Shown here piece after piece: positions 1 through 8,266 of a stretch of DNA of 57,404 nucleotides. How positions within the stretch are numbered: the first letter of the stretch is position 1; each line of letters opens with the position of its first letter. This DNA is from DASQPA01 sp035644215. GTDB lineage: Bacteria; Acidobacteriota; Thermoanaerobaculia; Multivoradales; UBA5704. Both the position numbers and the translations under genes were made by a program. Under the pieces are notes generated by a model that saw only the letters and a program-made list of their open reading frames with translations, did not search any database and was not told the DNA's origin. The DNA is taken from contig DASQPA010000559.1 of NCBI GenBank assembly GCA_035644215.1, positions 1 to 57,404 on the forward strand, read 5' to 3'.

Positions 1-209
1 GCCGCTCCTCGCCCGCCCTGGTCGCGGCCTACAACACCCTCCAGCCGCTGGTCGCCTGCCTCCTCGCCGCGAGCCTCCTGGGCGAGCGCTTCGGCGTTCC
101 CCAGGCCGTGGGCTTCGCCCTCATCCTCGCCGGGCTGGCCCAGGTGAGCGGGCGGCCCCGAAACGGCAACGGGCGATCCGCAGATCGCCCGTTCCCCAAA
201 CCGTCTTGA
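1..209 (+). CDS. EamA/DMT-family transporter, C-terminal end (partial)
   Basis: The gene runs in from the left edge, so only about 68 C-terminal codons are visible, read from base 3 and ending at TGA 207-209. They contain a hydrophobic segment (YNTLQPLVACLLAA), the short motif LLGE and a second hydrophobic segment (GFALILAGL), followed by a polar tail. The pattern of aromatic residue, NTLQPL, helix, LGE, helix is what the last two membrane helices of EamA drug/metabolite transporters look like. Such proteins export small molecules across the inner membrane; the substrate cannot be read. The last codons lie over a hairpin, so the polar tail may be an accidental extension. Confidence 0.6.
   Translation, partial: RSSPALVAAYNTLQPLVACLLAASLLGERFGVPQAVGFALILAGLAQVSGRPRNGNGRSADRPFPKPS
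168..193. terminator. perfect 11-bp hairpin at the transporter 3' end
   Basis: AACGGGCGATC (168-178) is followed by the four-base loop CGCA and its exact complement GATCGCCCGTT (183-193). It lies between the transporter end and the converging gene that ends at 219, so it can serve both strands. There is no long T run after it, so intrinsic termination is inferred from position and stem strength. Confidence 0.5.
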
Positions 210-218
210 AGGTTGGTT

Positions 219-1604
219 CTAGAAAGCCGCCTCGCCCGCCGAGTGCTTGCGGACCCGCTGCAGGCAGCCGGTCACTTCCTGGATGAGCGAGACCGTGACG
301 CCGTCCTGCTCCGCCGCCTGCTGGAACATGATGAGGGCGGCGATCGCCTCGCGCTGCAGCTCCCGTGACTTGAAGATGGGGAGCATCTCCTGGGCCAGCA
401 CCTGCATGTCGGCGTGCCGCCCCTGCCGCGCGTAGACCTCGGCGAGGTCGAGTGAGGCGAGGGCCGCGTCGTAGGCCATCTCCTTCTCGCTGAAGCTGCG
501 GCGCACCTCGCGGAAGATCCCCTCCGCCTGCTCCAGGCGGCCGAGGGCGAGGGCGATCTGCCCCTCGAGGAATTCGAGACGCAGGAGGTTCAGCCGGTCC
601 CCGACCTCCAGGTAGAGCTGGCGGGTGCGGCCGGCGATGGCCAGCGCCTCACGGTGCCGGCCGAGCTCGTTCAGCACGTAGGCCAGGTTGTGGTGCGAGG
701 TGACGACGAGCCGGGCATCGCGCTCGGGGTCGACCAGGGCCAGGCCCTGGCGCAGGAGGGCGATGGAGGTTTCGAGCTCCCCCGCCCACATGCTGACATG
801 TCCCTTGTTGAGCAGGGTGCGCCCGAGGAGATGGCGCTGCCCGGCCCGCTGGTAGATAGCGATCGCCCGGTTGAGCAGGCTGATCGCCTCTTCGGTCCGC
901 CCCTGGTAGTTGCGCAGCGAGGCCTTCAAGTCGAGCAGGCGGGCGCGCTCCAGGCGGTCGCCGGTGCCGCGCGCCAGGTGCGACTCGGCGACCTGGAAGC
1001 ACTGCTCGGCCGAGCGGAAGTCGGAGAGCACCCGGTTGGTGTTGCCCAGGATGGCCCAGGCCCGGGCCTTCAGGTCCTGGACCAGCGGGGCGCCGTAGAG
1101 CACCGGGCTCAGGCTCTCGGCCACCGCCACGGCGAGCTCGGCGGTCTCCTTGCCCTCGCGCGGCTCCAGGCCGACGGTCTCGCTCGACCGCTGGAGGATC
1201 AGCTCGCAGAGCCCCCAGGTCTGGAAGCGCGGGCTGTTCTGCACCAGCATCAGCCGGCGCTCCAGCGGATGGCGCAGGAGATCGGCGAGCAGCTCCTGGG
1301 CCTCCGTGCGCTCGGCCTGCAGAGTGGTGTTGACCCGGCGCACACGGTCGAAGACCCGCTCGAGCGCGTAGTCGTAGTCGAAACGGCCCAGCGATTCACG
1401 GCCGGACAGCTCTGCAGCCGACAGCGGAGCCGGCCTCTCGGGGGTGTTGTTGGCGCCGACGTCCCACATCACGGTCGTCGCCTCCTGGCACGTGTCGCAG
1501 TCGGAAAGGAGATGACGCAGGACCCGTCGCGTCGGCTCGGCGGGCAGATCGCCCAGCATGAAACCTTCGAGCTCTTCGCGAGTGGGATGGGCTTCAGGAC
1601 TCAT
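219..1604 (-). CDS. zinc-finger/TPR repeat protein
   Basis: The N-terminus has an anti-sigma-type zinc-binding signature (RHLLSDCDTCQE, an H-x3-C-x2-C pattern) after TREELEGFMLGDLP. The rest is helical and rich in tetratricopeptide repeats, for example around LARGTGDRLERARLLDLKA, AISLLNRAIAIYQRAGQR and AIAGRTRQLYLEVGDRLN. I chose the ATG at 1604 (MSPEAHPTREEL) because GGAGG lies 5 bases upstream; the ATG at 1616 overlaps that same Shine-Dalgarno sequence. Proteins of this build are common in Acidobacteriota and are thought to scaffold or regulate; no membrane segment or catalytic domain is seen here. Its partner is unknown. Confidence 0.75.
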   Translation of the reverse strand: MSPEAHPTREELEGFMLGDLPAEPTRRVLRHLLSDCDTCQEATTVMWDVGANNTPERPAPLSAAELSGRESLGRFDYDYALERVFDRVRRVNTTLQAERTEAQELLADLLRHPLERRLMLVQNSPRFQTWGLCELILQRSSETVGLEPREGKETAELAVAVAESLSPVLYGAPLVQDLKARAWAILGNTNRVLSDFRSAEQCFQVAESHLARGTGDRLERARLLDLKASLRNYQGRTEEAISLLNRAIAIYQRAGQRHLLGRTLLNKGHVSMWAGELETSIALLRQGLALVDPERDARLVVTSHHNLAYVLNELGRHREALAIAGRTRQLYLEVGDRLNLLRLEFLEGQIALALGRLEQAEGIFREVRRSFSEKEMAYDAALASLDLAEVYARQGRHADMQVLAQEMLPIFKSRELQREAIAALIMFQQAAEQDGVTVSLIQEVTGCLQRVRKHSAGEAAF

Positions 1605-1789
1605 GAGAACCTCCATGGGCGGAACAAAACACGAGGCGCCCTGCCGAACGAATGAGACACCAGCCCTTTATCGAAGCGACGCGGCCGAGGAGCGAATTCC
1701 TCGCCCGGCAAATCGTTCGTACAAAGGTACTGTAAGAGCATCTTCAAGTGCTGCCAATTTTACTCTGCTTTTCCCTGCCTGTCCAGCCG

Positions 1790-2035
1790 TCAATGGACGG
1801 AATAGCCGTTGGGGTCGACTGTCGGCCCCTGGGTCGGCTTCACACCGTTGGGATCTCCCACGACGAGTTGCCAGATGGCATGCAGCAGGCCGCCATTGGG
1901 AGCGCTGGAAACCGCTCGGGGGGCGTGGTCGCGGGCGGTCCGGGCTGCGGGCGACGCCACCGCCGGCAGAGCGAGCAGGGTAAAGCCGAAAGCCAGGACG
2001 ACTCCGCCAAAGGTACGATGGAGACGCTGGGTCAT
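1790..2035 (-). CDS. small secreted protein, unknown function
   Basis: This is an 81-residue protein. It starts at MTQRLHRTFGG, 5 bases after a strong AAAGGAGAG site, which rules out the longer upstream start. It opens with a positive n-region and a hydrophobic core (VVLAFGFTLLALPA) ending in AVASPA, a good signal-peptidase I site. The mature part is about 55 residues with HAIWQLVVGDPNG. No family is recognised. It reads in the same direction as the zinc-finger/TPR gene, about 185 bases upstream of it. Confidence 0.55.
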   Translation of the reverse strand: MTQRLHRTFGGVVLAFGFTLLALPAVASPAARTARDHAPRAVSSAPNGGLLHAIWQLVVGDPNGVKPTQGPTVDPNGYSVH

Positions 2036-2155
2036 TGGATCTCTCCTTTGAAAAGAAAGTCGGTGCCACCCCAGGTGGCCCGGCATACATACCATTGTCG
2101 TAATGTCAGTCTAAGCTAAAAATCAACAAAACCCAGCCCTCTCCTCCACTTCGTC

Positions 2156-3205
2156 CTACCCTCGCGGCACCCGGGGGGGCCGCTTGAGCTCCAGGGAGCG
2201 CAGCTTCTTGCTCAAGCCCACCCGGCTGATCCCCAGCTCGCGCGCAGTCGCGGCGACGTTCCAGCGGTGGCGGCCGAGGGCCTCGGCCAGCATCTTCTTT
2301 TCCAGCGCCCGCGAGCGCTGCTTCAGGCTCGGGGCGGCCAGCCCGGCGCTCGCCGCCCCGGTCGGCGGCAGGTCGGGCGAGAGCACCCGCGGCTCGATCT
2401 CGGCCCCCTCCGGGGTGAGGAGCACGGCACGCTCGATCTCGTTGCGCAGCTCCCGAACGTTGCCCTCCCAGCCGTGGGCGAGGAGGAGCGACAGGGCGGC
2501 CGGGGAGAAGCCCGGGACGTGCTTGCCGTATGCCTGGGCGAGCTCGGCGAGGAAGCGCTCGGCGAGGAGCGGCAGGTCCTCGCGCCGTTCGCGCAGGCTG
2601 GGCACCGGCAGGACGAAGCTGCGCAGGCGCGAGTGCAGGTCCTCGCGCAGGGTGCCGCGCTCGACCTCGGCGCGCAGGTCGCGGCTGGTCGAGCAGACGA
2701 TCCGCACCGCCCCGCGGGCGGACGACAGCCCGAGCGGCCGGCGCCGCACCGCCTCGAGCAGGCGCCAGAGCTCGCGCTGCGCTTCGGCCGGCAGGTCGGC
2801 GACCTCGTCGATGAACAGGGTGCCGCCGCGCTCCTGGTTCTGCGACAGGAGGGTCGACAGGACGTTGCCCTGGCGCCCTTCGAGGCTCGCCGCGTCGATC
2901 GCGACGAAGGGGCCGGCGGCGCCGGGTCCCATGGCGTGGAGGGTGCACGCGGTCAGCCGCTTGCCCACCCCGGTCTCCCCTTCGATCAGCACCGGGCTGT
3001 GGCTGTGGCTCGCCTTCTCCAGCCGCCGGAACAGCTCCTGCATGGCCGGCCCGCGGCCCAGGAGCCCCCCGACGCCCGACGCCTCACGCTGGAGGACGCC
3101 GTCACGGGATTGGGCGACCGGGAGACTGGCGCGCCCGCTCGTGGCGCGGTTCCTCTGCAGCTCCAGGATCTCGTACGAGGTGCTCGGTAGCGCGATCTCG
3201 GCCAT
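2156..3205 (-). CDS. AAA+ Fis-type transcriptional regulator without the sigma-54 GAFTGA loop
   Basis: The 349-residue protein has a short N-terminal region with no receiver or FHA domain, then an AAA+ domain of the bacterial enhancer-binding class. Walker A is GETGVGK at about residues 76-82, Walker B is GTLFIDE at about 128-134, and the lid region has HGWEGNVRELRNEIERA. The C-terminus is a Fis-type helix-turn-helix (NVAATARELGISRVGLSKKL). Where the sigma-54-contacting loop should be, between the ATP-binding helix and Walker B, the sequence reads LEGRQGNVLSTLL, so GAFTGA is absent. Activation through sigma-54 is therefore doubtful; TyrR-like use with sigma-70 is an alternative. It reads the same way as lipA, 178 bases downstream of it. 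Confidence 0.85.
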   Translation of the reverse strand: MAEIALPSTSYEILELQRNRATSGRASLPVAQSRDGVLQREASGVGGLLGRGPAMQELFRRLEKASHSHSPVLIEGETGVGKRLTACTLHAMGPGAAGPFVAIDAASLEGRQGNVLSTLLSQNQERGGTLFIDEVADLPAEAQRELWRLLEAVRRRPLGLSSARGAVRIVCSTSRDLRAEVERGTLREDLHSRLRSFVLPVPSLRERREDLPLLAERFLAELAQAYGKHVPGFSPAALSLLLAHGWEGNVRELRNEIERAVLLTPEGAEIEPRVLSPDLPPTGAASAGLAAPSLKQRSRALEKKMLAEALGRHRWNVAATARELGISRVGLSKKLRSLELKRPPRVPRG

Positions 3206-3383
3206 CGATTCCGCCCAGGAACGCGGTGCGCATCAGCGGAGCGGGTTTCCCTTTTCCGCCGGGTCGAAACGCCGGGCCAGAGAGGAGGTCCCGACGGTAC
3301 CGCGCGTGCTGGGCTTCACCGCCTTTCATCGAGCATTGTGCGGCCGGGGAATCGAAGCGTGACAGAAGGGCGAAAGCGTAGCT

Positions 3384-4310
3384 TTAACGCACGTGCTCGT
3401 GCGCGTGATAGCTGCTGCGCACGAGGGGTCCCGACTCGCAGTGCGCGAAGCCCAGGCCGAGGGCGTATTCGCGCAGCGCACGGAATTCGTCGGGGGTCAC
3501 GAAGCGGTCGACCGGCAGGTGCTTCGGGCTCGGCTGGAGGTACTGGCCGAGGGTCAGGATCTCGACTCCGGCGGCGCGGACGTCGGCGACGGTCTGCCGC
3601 ACCTCGGGGAGGGTCTCCCCCAGGCCGAGCATGATCCCGGTCTTCACCCGGCCGGCGTAGGTTCCGGCGTCCCGCCGCGCCGCCGCGGCGGCGAGGAGGG
3701 CGAGGCTGCGGTCGTAGCGGCTGCCCGGCCGCGCCTGGCGGTAGAGGCGGGGAACGGTTTCCATGTTGTGCGAGAAGACTTCCGGCCGCGCCGCGAGCAC
3801 GACGTCGAGCGCCTCGGAGACGCCGCGGAAGTCGGGGGTCAGGACCTCGACCGCGGTGCCGGGGCAGCGCCGGTGGACGGCCTCGACGACCCGCGCCCAG
3901 TGGCGGGCGCCGCCGTCCGGCAGGTCGTCGCGGTCGACCGAGGTGATCACCGCGTGCTTCAAGCCCATGGTGGCGACCGCCTCGGCCAGGTGCTCGGGCT
4001 CTTGCGCGTCGACCCCTGCCTCCGGCCGGCCGGAGGTGACGGCGCAGAAGCCGCAGCGCCGGGTGCAGACGTCGCCCAGGATCATGAAGGTGGCGGTGCC
4101 GTGCTCGCCCCAGCACTCGTAGATGTTGGGGCAGCGCGCCTCCTGGCACACCGTATGCAACTTCAAACCCTCGACGAGGTTGCGGACTTGGTGGTACTGG
4201 GCCGGGGTGGCGAGTCGGATCCGCAGCCACTCCGGACGGGGTTCGCGACGCAGACGGTCTGTAACCTCCGATCCTTGGCCACGCCCGATTTGAACTAGAG
4301 TCTGGCTCAT
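3384..4310 (-). CDS. lipA: lipoyl synthase LipA
   Basis: LipA is a radical-SAM enzyme that inserts two sulfurs into octanoyl groups on lipoyl domains. Two cysteine triads are visible. The auxiliary-cluster set is C55, C60 and C66 (CQEARCPNIYEC), and the radical-SAM CxxxCxxC is C82, C86 and C89 (CTRRCGFC). A serine-rich end (GPLVRSSYHA) matches the conserved SSY that supplies a cluster ligand. The length of 308 residues is normal. It is transcribed away from the secreted-protein gene at 4369. The octanoyltransferase gene lipB lies about 10 kb to the right and the lipoylated E2 substrate at 18187, so the lipoylation route is spread over this window. Confidence 0.97.
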   Translation of the reverse strand: MSQTLVQIGRGQGSEVTDRLRREPRPEWLRIRLATPAQYHQVRNLVEGLKLHTVCQEARCPNIYECWGEHGTATFMILGDVCTRRCGFCAVTSGRPEAGVDAQEPEHLAEAVATMGLKHAVITSVDRDDLPDGGARHWARVVEAVHRRCPGTAVEVLTPDFRGVSEALDVVLAARPEVFSHNMETVPRLYRQARPGSRYDRSLALLAAAAARRDAGTYAGRVKTGIMLGLGETLPEVRQTVADVRAAGVEILTLGQYLQPSPKHLPVDRFVTPDEFRALREYALGLGFAHCESGPLVRSSYHAHEHVR

Positions 4311-4368
4311 GCAGGTAGTGTAGCGGAGTCGGCTCGTGGCCGGGGTGTGTCAGAGAGGAGAGCAAGCA

Positions 4369-5610
4369 ATGAAGACCTGCAGGACACACGGTGCCAACTC
4401 CGAGAAGACCGCCCTCGCCCTGGCTCTGGCTCTTTGGGCTCTGCCGGCCACCGGCCCCGTCGAGGCCGGGGTGCTCACCGGCAACTGCCGGATGGGCAAC
4501 CAGCCGGCCGCGACGCTGCTCATCCCCTACTTCCGGGTCGACCTCGGCAACCCGACGGGGTCGACCACCCTGGTTTCGATCAACAACGCCTCGGCCAAGC
4601 CGGCCCTGGCGCGGGTGGTCCTGTGGACCGACTGGGGGGCGCCGACCCTCGCCTTCGACCTCTACCTGACCGGCTACGACGTCCAGACCCTGAATGTACG
4701 TGATCTCTTGACCGGCGCACTGCCGACGACCGGAGCCGCCCAGAGCCACCCCGGCCCGTTCTCGGCCACGGCCGCCGATTTCCCCGCCTGCAACGCGCCG
4801 CGCACCGCCCTGCGCCGGCTCGACCGCCTCTACCTGCGCGCCGCCCACACCGGACAGCCGTTGCCGAATACGCCGGGGAGCTGCCTGGGGAGCGGCCAGG
4901 GCGGACCGGGGATGGCGACCGGCTACGTCACGGTCGACACCGTCAACCGCTGCTCGGCCCCCGCCGTGGGGAAGACCGAGAACACCCCGGCCGACCCGCT
5001 CTACTTCGCCCGTGGCGGGAGCGGCCTGGCGAGCGACGACAACGTCCTCTGGGGGGACTACGCCTACGTCGACGGCAAGAGCGGCCGAGCGGAGAGCCAG
5101 ACGGCGGTCGCCGTGGTCGCCGATCCCGACTTCTTCACCGGCGGCGCCTACACCTTCTACGGCCGCTACGTCGGCTTCGACGGGCGCGACGACCGGATGC
5201 CGCTGTCGAGCCTCTACTACACCCGCTTCTTCGACGGCGGGACCTTCGCCGGCGGCACCGACCTGGTGGTCTGGCGCGACAACCGGCAGGCCTCGGTGGC
5301 CCCCTCGGCCTGCGCCAAGGGGCCGAGCTGGTCCCCCCTGGGCGAGTACCAGCTCGTCGTCTTCGACGAGGAGGAAAACGCCGCCCAGCTCCAGTCCAGC
5401 AACGCCTTCCCCCTGACCACCCAGCGGATGCACGTGGGAACTCCGGCCCTGCCGACCCAGGCGAAAGCCGGCTGGCTGATGCTCGACCTCTGGCACCAGG
5501 ACGGCACCCACGCCCAGGGCTGGGTCACCGTGATGCAGAGCTCCGCCGGCCGCTTCAGCTCCGGGCATGAGGCGATGCGGGCGGATGATCTGTGTAACTT
5601 CGGGCCGTAG
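4369..5610 (+). CDS. secreted protein of unknown function
   Basis: This 413-residue protein starts at MKTCRTHGANSEKT, behind GAGAGGAGAG. It has a signal peptide (ALALALALWALPATGPVEAG). The mature part opens with VLTGNCRMGNQPAATLLIPY and is rich in short hydrophobic strands (STTLVSINNASAKPALARVV), suggesting a beta-sandwich. Later segments such as YYTRFFDGGTFAGGTDLVVW resemble conserved blocks of hypothetical exported proteins from Acidobacteriota. Four or more cysteines could pair outside the cytoplasm. No catalytic motif is recognised. It is monocistronic: lipA is divergent on the left and a repeat element lies on the right. Confidence 0.75.
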   Translation: MKTCRTHGANSEKTALALALALWALPATGPVEAGVLTGNCRMGNQPAATLLIPYFRVDLGNPTGSTTLVSINNASAKPALARVVLWTDWGAPTLAFDLYLTGYDVQTLNVRDLLTGALPTTGAAQSHPGPFSATAADFPACNAPRTALRRLDRLYLRAAHTGQPLPNTPGSCLGSGQGGPGMATGYVTVDTVNRCSAPAVGKTENTPADPLYFARGGSGLASDDNVLWGDYAYVDGKSGRAESQTAVAVVADPDFFTGGAYTFYGRYVGFDGRDDRMPLSSLYYTRFFDGGTFAGGTDLVVWRDNRQASVAPSACAKGPSWSPLGEYQLVVFDEEENAAQLQSSNAFPLTTQRMHVGTPALPTQAKAGWLMLDLWHQDGTHAQGWVTVMQSSAGRFSSGHEAMRADDLCNFGP

Positions 5611-5618
5611 GGGGCTTG

Positions 5619-5841
5619 CCCCATAGGCGCTAACTTACCGGCGCGGTGTCTTCGTAGAGACGCCCAGCGCATACCACAAAATCCCCCGGAACCACCGCCG
5701 CCAGGGCGTCTCCGCAGGCCGGGAACGCCTGGGTCCCGGCGGCGTTGGAGACGGCCTGGTGTTCGAGGTCACGGCAATGGCTGGGGTAGCGGCTGGCCGT
5801 CTCTACAACCCCTCCCGATCGCAAAGTTAGCGCCTATGGGG
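5619..5841. repeat. composite repeat: 18-bp terminal inverted repeats around element copy A
   Basis: CCCCATAGGCGCTAACTT (5619-5636) and its exact reverse complement (5824-5841) bracket copy A of the GTAGAGACGCC element (5654-5806). The whole unit is 223 bp with no gene in it, so it looks like a miniature inverted-repeat element or a nested insertion. The core of the same terminal sequence, GCCCCATAGGCGCT, occurs again at 37968-37981. Confidence 0.75.
5654..5806 (+). repeat. GTAGAGACGCC palindromic element, copy A
   Basis: The 153-bp element starts GTAGAGACGCCCAGC and ends GCTGGCCGTCTCTAC, terminal inverted repeats matching at 14 of 15 bases. Inside lies a second inverted repeat built on GGGCGTCTCC and GGAGACG. 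Related copies are at 8267-8422, 17792-17943 and 38465-38617, with a half copy at 57039-57104. It is non-coding and would fold into a branched cruciform or RNA. Confidence 0.8.
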
Positions 5842-5894
5842 TTCTGCCCCTCGCTCGGGCGGCGCTTTCCTTTCGCATCTTCTATACTTGGTCG

Positions 5895-7170
5895 ATGCCG
5901 CCGCTCACCTGGCTGCACCTTTCCGACCTCCATGCCTGCCAGGCCCGTTCCGGCTGGGACGCGCGACGTCGCGGCGCCCACGGCGCGGCCGCTCCTCGCC
6001 GCCCTGGCGAAAGGTGTCGAGAGCGCCGAGGAGCGCTACCACGCCTTGCGCCTGCTGCGCGACCTGCCGCGCTGGAAGTCCGAGGTTCTGCCGGAGGGGA
6101 CCTCGGGCGGCGCGGTCGTCTCACGCCTGGCCGGCGACGGCGACCGGCAGGTACAAAAGATGGTCGCCGAGCTTCTCGACCTGCCGCCTGCGGTCCCGCG
6201 CCGGGTTCGGCGGCAAAAACCGATCCCTGGGGAGGAACGGCGCCATGAGATCGACGGCACGGTCCTTCTCTCCGTGCCGGGTGGGGAGTACCTCCTCGGG
6301 GCGGACGACATCACGGAGGCTACCAAGCCGGTCCATCGCGTCGTCCTCTCGCCCTTCTGGATCGCGAAGTACCCGGTGACCAACGAGCAGTACGAGCGGT
6401 TCCTGCGGGCCCGTCCGAAAGCGCCCCGACCGCAGTATTGGGATGACAAGCAGTTCAACCAGCCCAACCAGCCGGTCGGCGGAGTCAGCCGGGCGGAGGC
6501 GCTGGTCTACTGCCGCTGGGCTGGCCTCACCTTGCCAAGCGAGGCGCAGTGGGAGGCCGCGGCCAGGGGCACCGACGGCCGCCGCTATCCCTGGGGAAAC
6601 GACGAGCCCACCGCTGAGCACGCGAACTTCGGCGGTCGGGAAGGTGGTCCGACTCCCGTTGGCGCCTTCCCACGCGGCGCCGGTCCTTTCGGCACGCTCG
6701 ATCAGGCGGGCAACGTCTGGGAGTGGTGCGTGGACGTCTGGGACGAGAAAGCGTACCAGAGGCGCGAGCGCGCGAAAAAGAACCCGGTCGGTACCCAAGG
6801 CGGCTCCGCTCTTCGTTGTCTGCGCGGCGGCTCGTGGAGCAGCGTTGCCTGGATCCTGGCTGCGGCCTGCCGCCACAGGGGCGGGGCCTCGCTCCGGGGC
6901 GGGTTCGTCGGCTTTCGCTGTGTGTTGCCGTCCCGCGCCGAGCCTTGTCTTGGTTGCTTGGACCTTGTCGACAGCGGTGGAGACACAACGGCCGGGGACC
7001 CAGGCCCGCGGGAGAGGTTTCTGGACGCTACGAAGGGCCGAGGAGACACAGAAACCGAACTTGGAGACACTAGGACAGGCCGTTGGGACACAAAACACCC
7101 GGCTGGAGACACTACGGCGAGTCCTGTAGACACTAGCGCACCGCGTGGAGACACTACGAGAGGCCGTTGA
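5895..7170 (+). pseudogene. metallophosphoesterase start fused out of frame to an FGE-sulfatase domain (decayed)
   Basis: The ATG at 5895 begins MPPLTWLHLSDLHACQ, the hallmark start of a calcineurin-like phosphoesterase, and its match to the family stops at about base 5970. From there a different frame carries a HEAT-like helical stretch (VAAPTARPLLAALAKGVE) and a formylglycine-generating-enzyme-like domain: GGEYLLGADDITEATKPVHR, PFWIAKYPVTNEQYERF, LTLPSEAQWEAAARG, PWGNDEPTA, AGNVWEWCVD and RCLRGGSW. The phosphoesterase core, with its metal-binding NHD and GHxH motifs, is missing. After GFRC at about 6930 the frame runs into the 21-bp array and ends at 7170. An internal deletion with frameshift of a longer phosphoesterase-HEAT-FGE gene is the simplest reading. 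If the open frame from 5836 is translated, it would give an FGE protein without that head. Confidence 0.65.
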
Positions 7171-7501
7171 GACACTACGAAACGGTCTTGAGACACAAAC
7201 CTTCCTCGTTGGGACACAAACGAAGGGCGTGGAGACACAAAGAAATCCGCTTGAGACACTACCGGCAGATCTTGAGACACTAGAAATCTCACGCTAGTGT
7301 CTCAAGCCGAGTTTCTTGTGTCTCCACGACTCTCGCTAGTGTCTCAAGCCCGACCGATAGTGTCTCTACGACGTTCCGTAGTGTCTCTACGCGGGAATCT
7401 TGTGTCTCAAACGCCTTCCGTAGCGTCTCCAGCCGGGAGTTTGGTGTCTCAATCGGCCGCTGTAGTGTCTCGACGCGGGGCTCTTGTGTCTCCAGGGCGA
7501 G
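6979..7501. repeat. 21-bp tandem array 1, two opposed halves (25 units)
   Basis: Fifteen units of the type GGAGACACTACG plus 9 variable bases start at 6979 and recur every 21 bases without slippage up to about 7293. Ten units of the reverse complement (TAGTGTCTC plus variable bases) then continue at exact 21-bp steps to 7501. At the switch, CTTGAGACACTAG and CTAGTGTCTCAAG form a perfect 13-bp hairpin around 10 bases. Open frames cross the array on both strands because 21 is a multiple of three; none has a convincing start. It fills the gap of about 550 bases before the next gene. Confidence 0.9.
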
Positions 7502-7533
7502 TTCAGCCGGCTCCACATGCGTATGATTCTTCC

Positions 7534-8226
7534 ATGCTGAGCGCGGTTCCTCTCCTGCTGCTCCTGGCGCTGACCAAGGCGACCTCGCCCGGGCCTGCGA
7601 CGTGGGAGCCGGAGCGTGCACCGGCCGAGGACGAAGCGCCGACGAGCGCTCCGACGCTCGCGGAGATTCGCGCGCGTTTGGCGGAGGCGCCGAGGCTCGA
7701 CAAAGAGGCCACGCTCGGGCCGATCAGCCTCCGCGGATTCCACTGGGCCCAGGAGATCGCTCTCGGCACGCGCTGGCGCGCCGTGGTCGTGTCGTGCCAG
7801 CTGGGGGGAGGAATCATCGTCTTCGACGCGGCAGGCCGGTTGGCCGGCTCCTGGCGGACCTGGGAGATCCAATCCCTGCAGCTGATGGACGTGGACGAGG
7901 ATGGGACGACGGAGCTCGTCACCGATCAGAAGGATGGAGTGGGGACGGGGCTGGCGAAGTGGAACTATCACGTCTACCGCATGACGGCGGCCGGTCTGCG
8001 CCAGATCTGGCAGGGGGAGAGCTACTTCTATGCGGTGGACGCCCGGGGGGCGGTGAAGGAACGCCAGGGATTCCTCCGCTTCGTACCCTCCGGTTTCGGC
8101 GATCCGGACGCCAAGCTGGTGCACCTGGTTGGGCCCGTCGGGAGCGGACGGTTCGTGCAGAGCGTCTATGTGTTCAAAGACGGAACCTTCAAGAAGCGGA
8201 AGACGATCTACGTCGCACGGCCGTAA
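7534..8226 (+). CDS. secreted FG-GAP/VCBS-like repeat protein
   Basis: The start is taken at MLSAVPLLLLLALTKATS, a short signal peptide, because the open frame upstream is only 21-bp repeat. The 230-residue product has an acidic proline-rich linker (EPERAPAEDEAPTSAPT), then a domain holding the calcium-binding loop MDVDEDGTTELV typical of FG-GAP/VCBS blades, followed by GLAKWNYHVYRMTAAGL. Such domains act outside the cytoplasm in adhesion or sensing; the exact role is unknown. The ribosome binding site is weak. It lies between array 1 and element copy B. Confidence 0.65.
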   Translation: MLSAVPLLLLLALTKATSPGPATWEPERAPAEDEAPTSAPTLAEIRARLAEAPRLDKEATLGPISLRGFHWAQEIALGTRWRAVVVSCQLGGGIIVFDAAGRLAGSWRTWEIQSLQLMDVDEDGTTELVTDQKDGVGTGLAKWNYHVYRMTAAGLRQIWQGESYFYAVDARGAVKERQGFLRFVPSGFGDPDAKLVHLVGPVGSGRFVQSVYVFKDGTFKKRKTIYVARP

Positions 8227-8266
8227 GCCACAAGGGGCCTTTCACCTCCCTACCTCACGGGCCTTC

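Noticed and set aside
1748..2119. plus-strand open frame opposite the small secreted gene
   Set aside because: The minus-strand frame has a strong ribosome site and signal peptide; the plus-strand one has neither.
3316..5568. 750-codon open frame on the minus strand
   Set aside because: It runs antisense to the secreted-protein gene and through lipA in a wrong frame; it is Gly/Arg/Pro-rich low-complexity, as expected from high-GC shadow frames.
6979..7501. CRISPR array
   Set aside because: The period is 21 bp with a core of 9-12 bp, too short for repeats plus spacers, with no leader and no cas genes in the window.
6702..7621. heptad-repeat open frames (VSQ- and VET-type) across array 1
   Set aside because: They are by-products of the 21-bp period on both strands, lacking start signals; one end overlaps the FGE domain in antisense.
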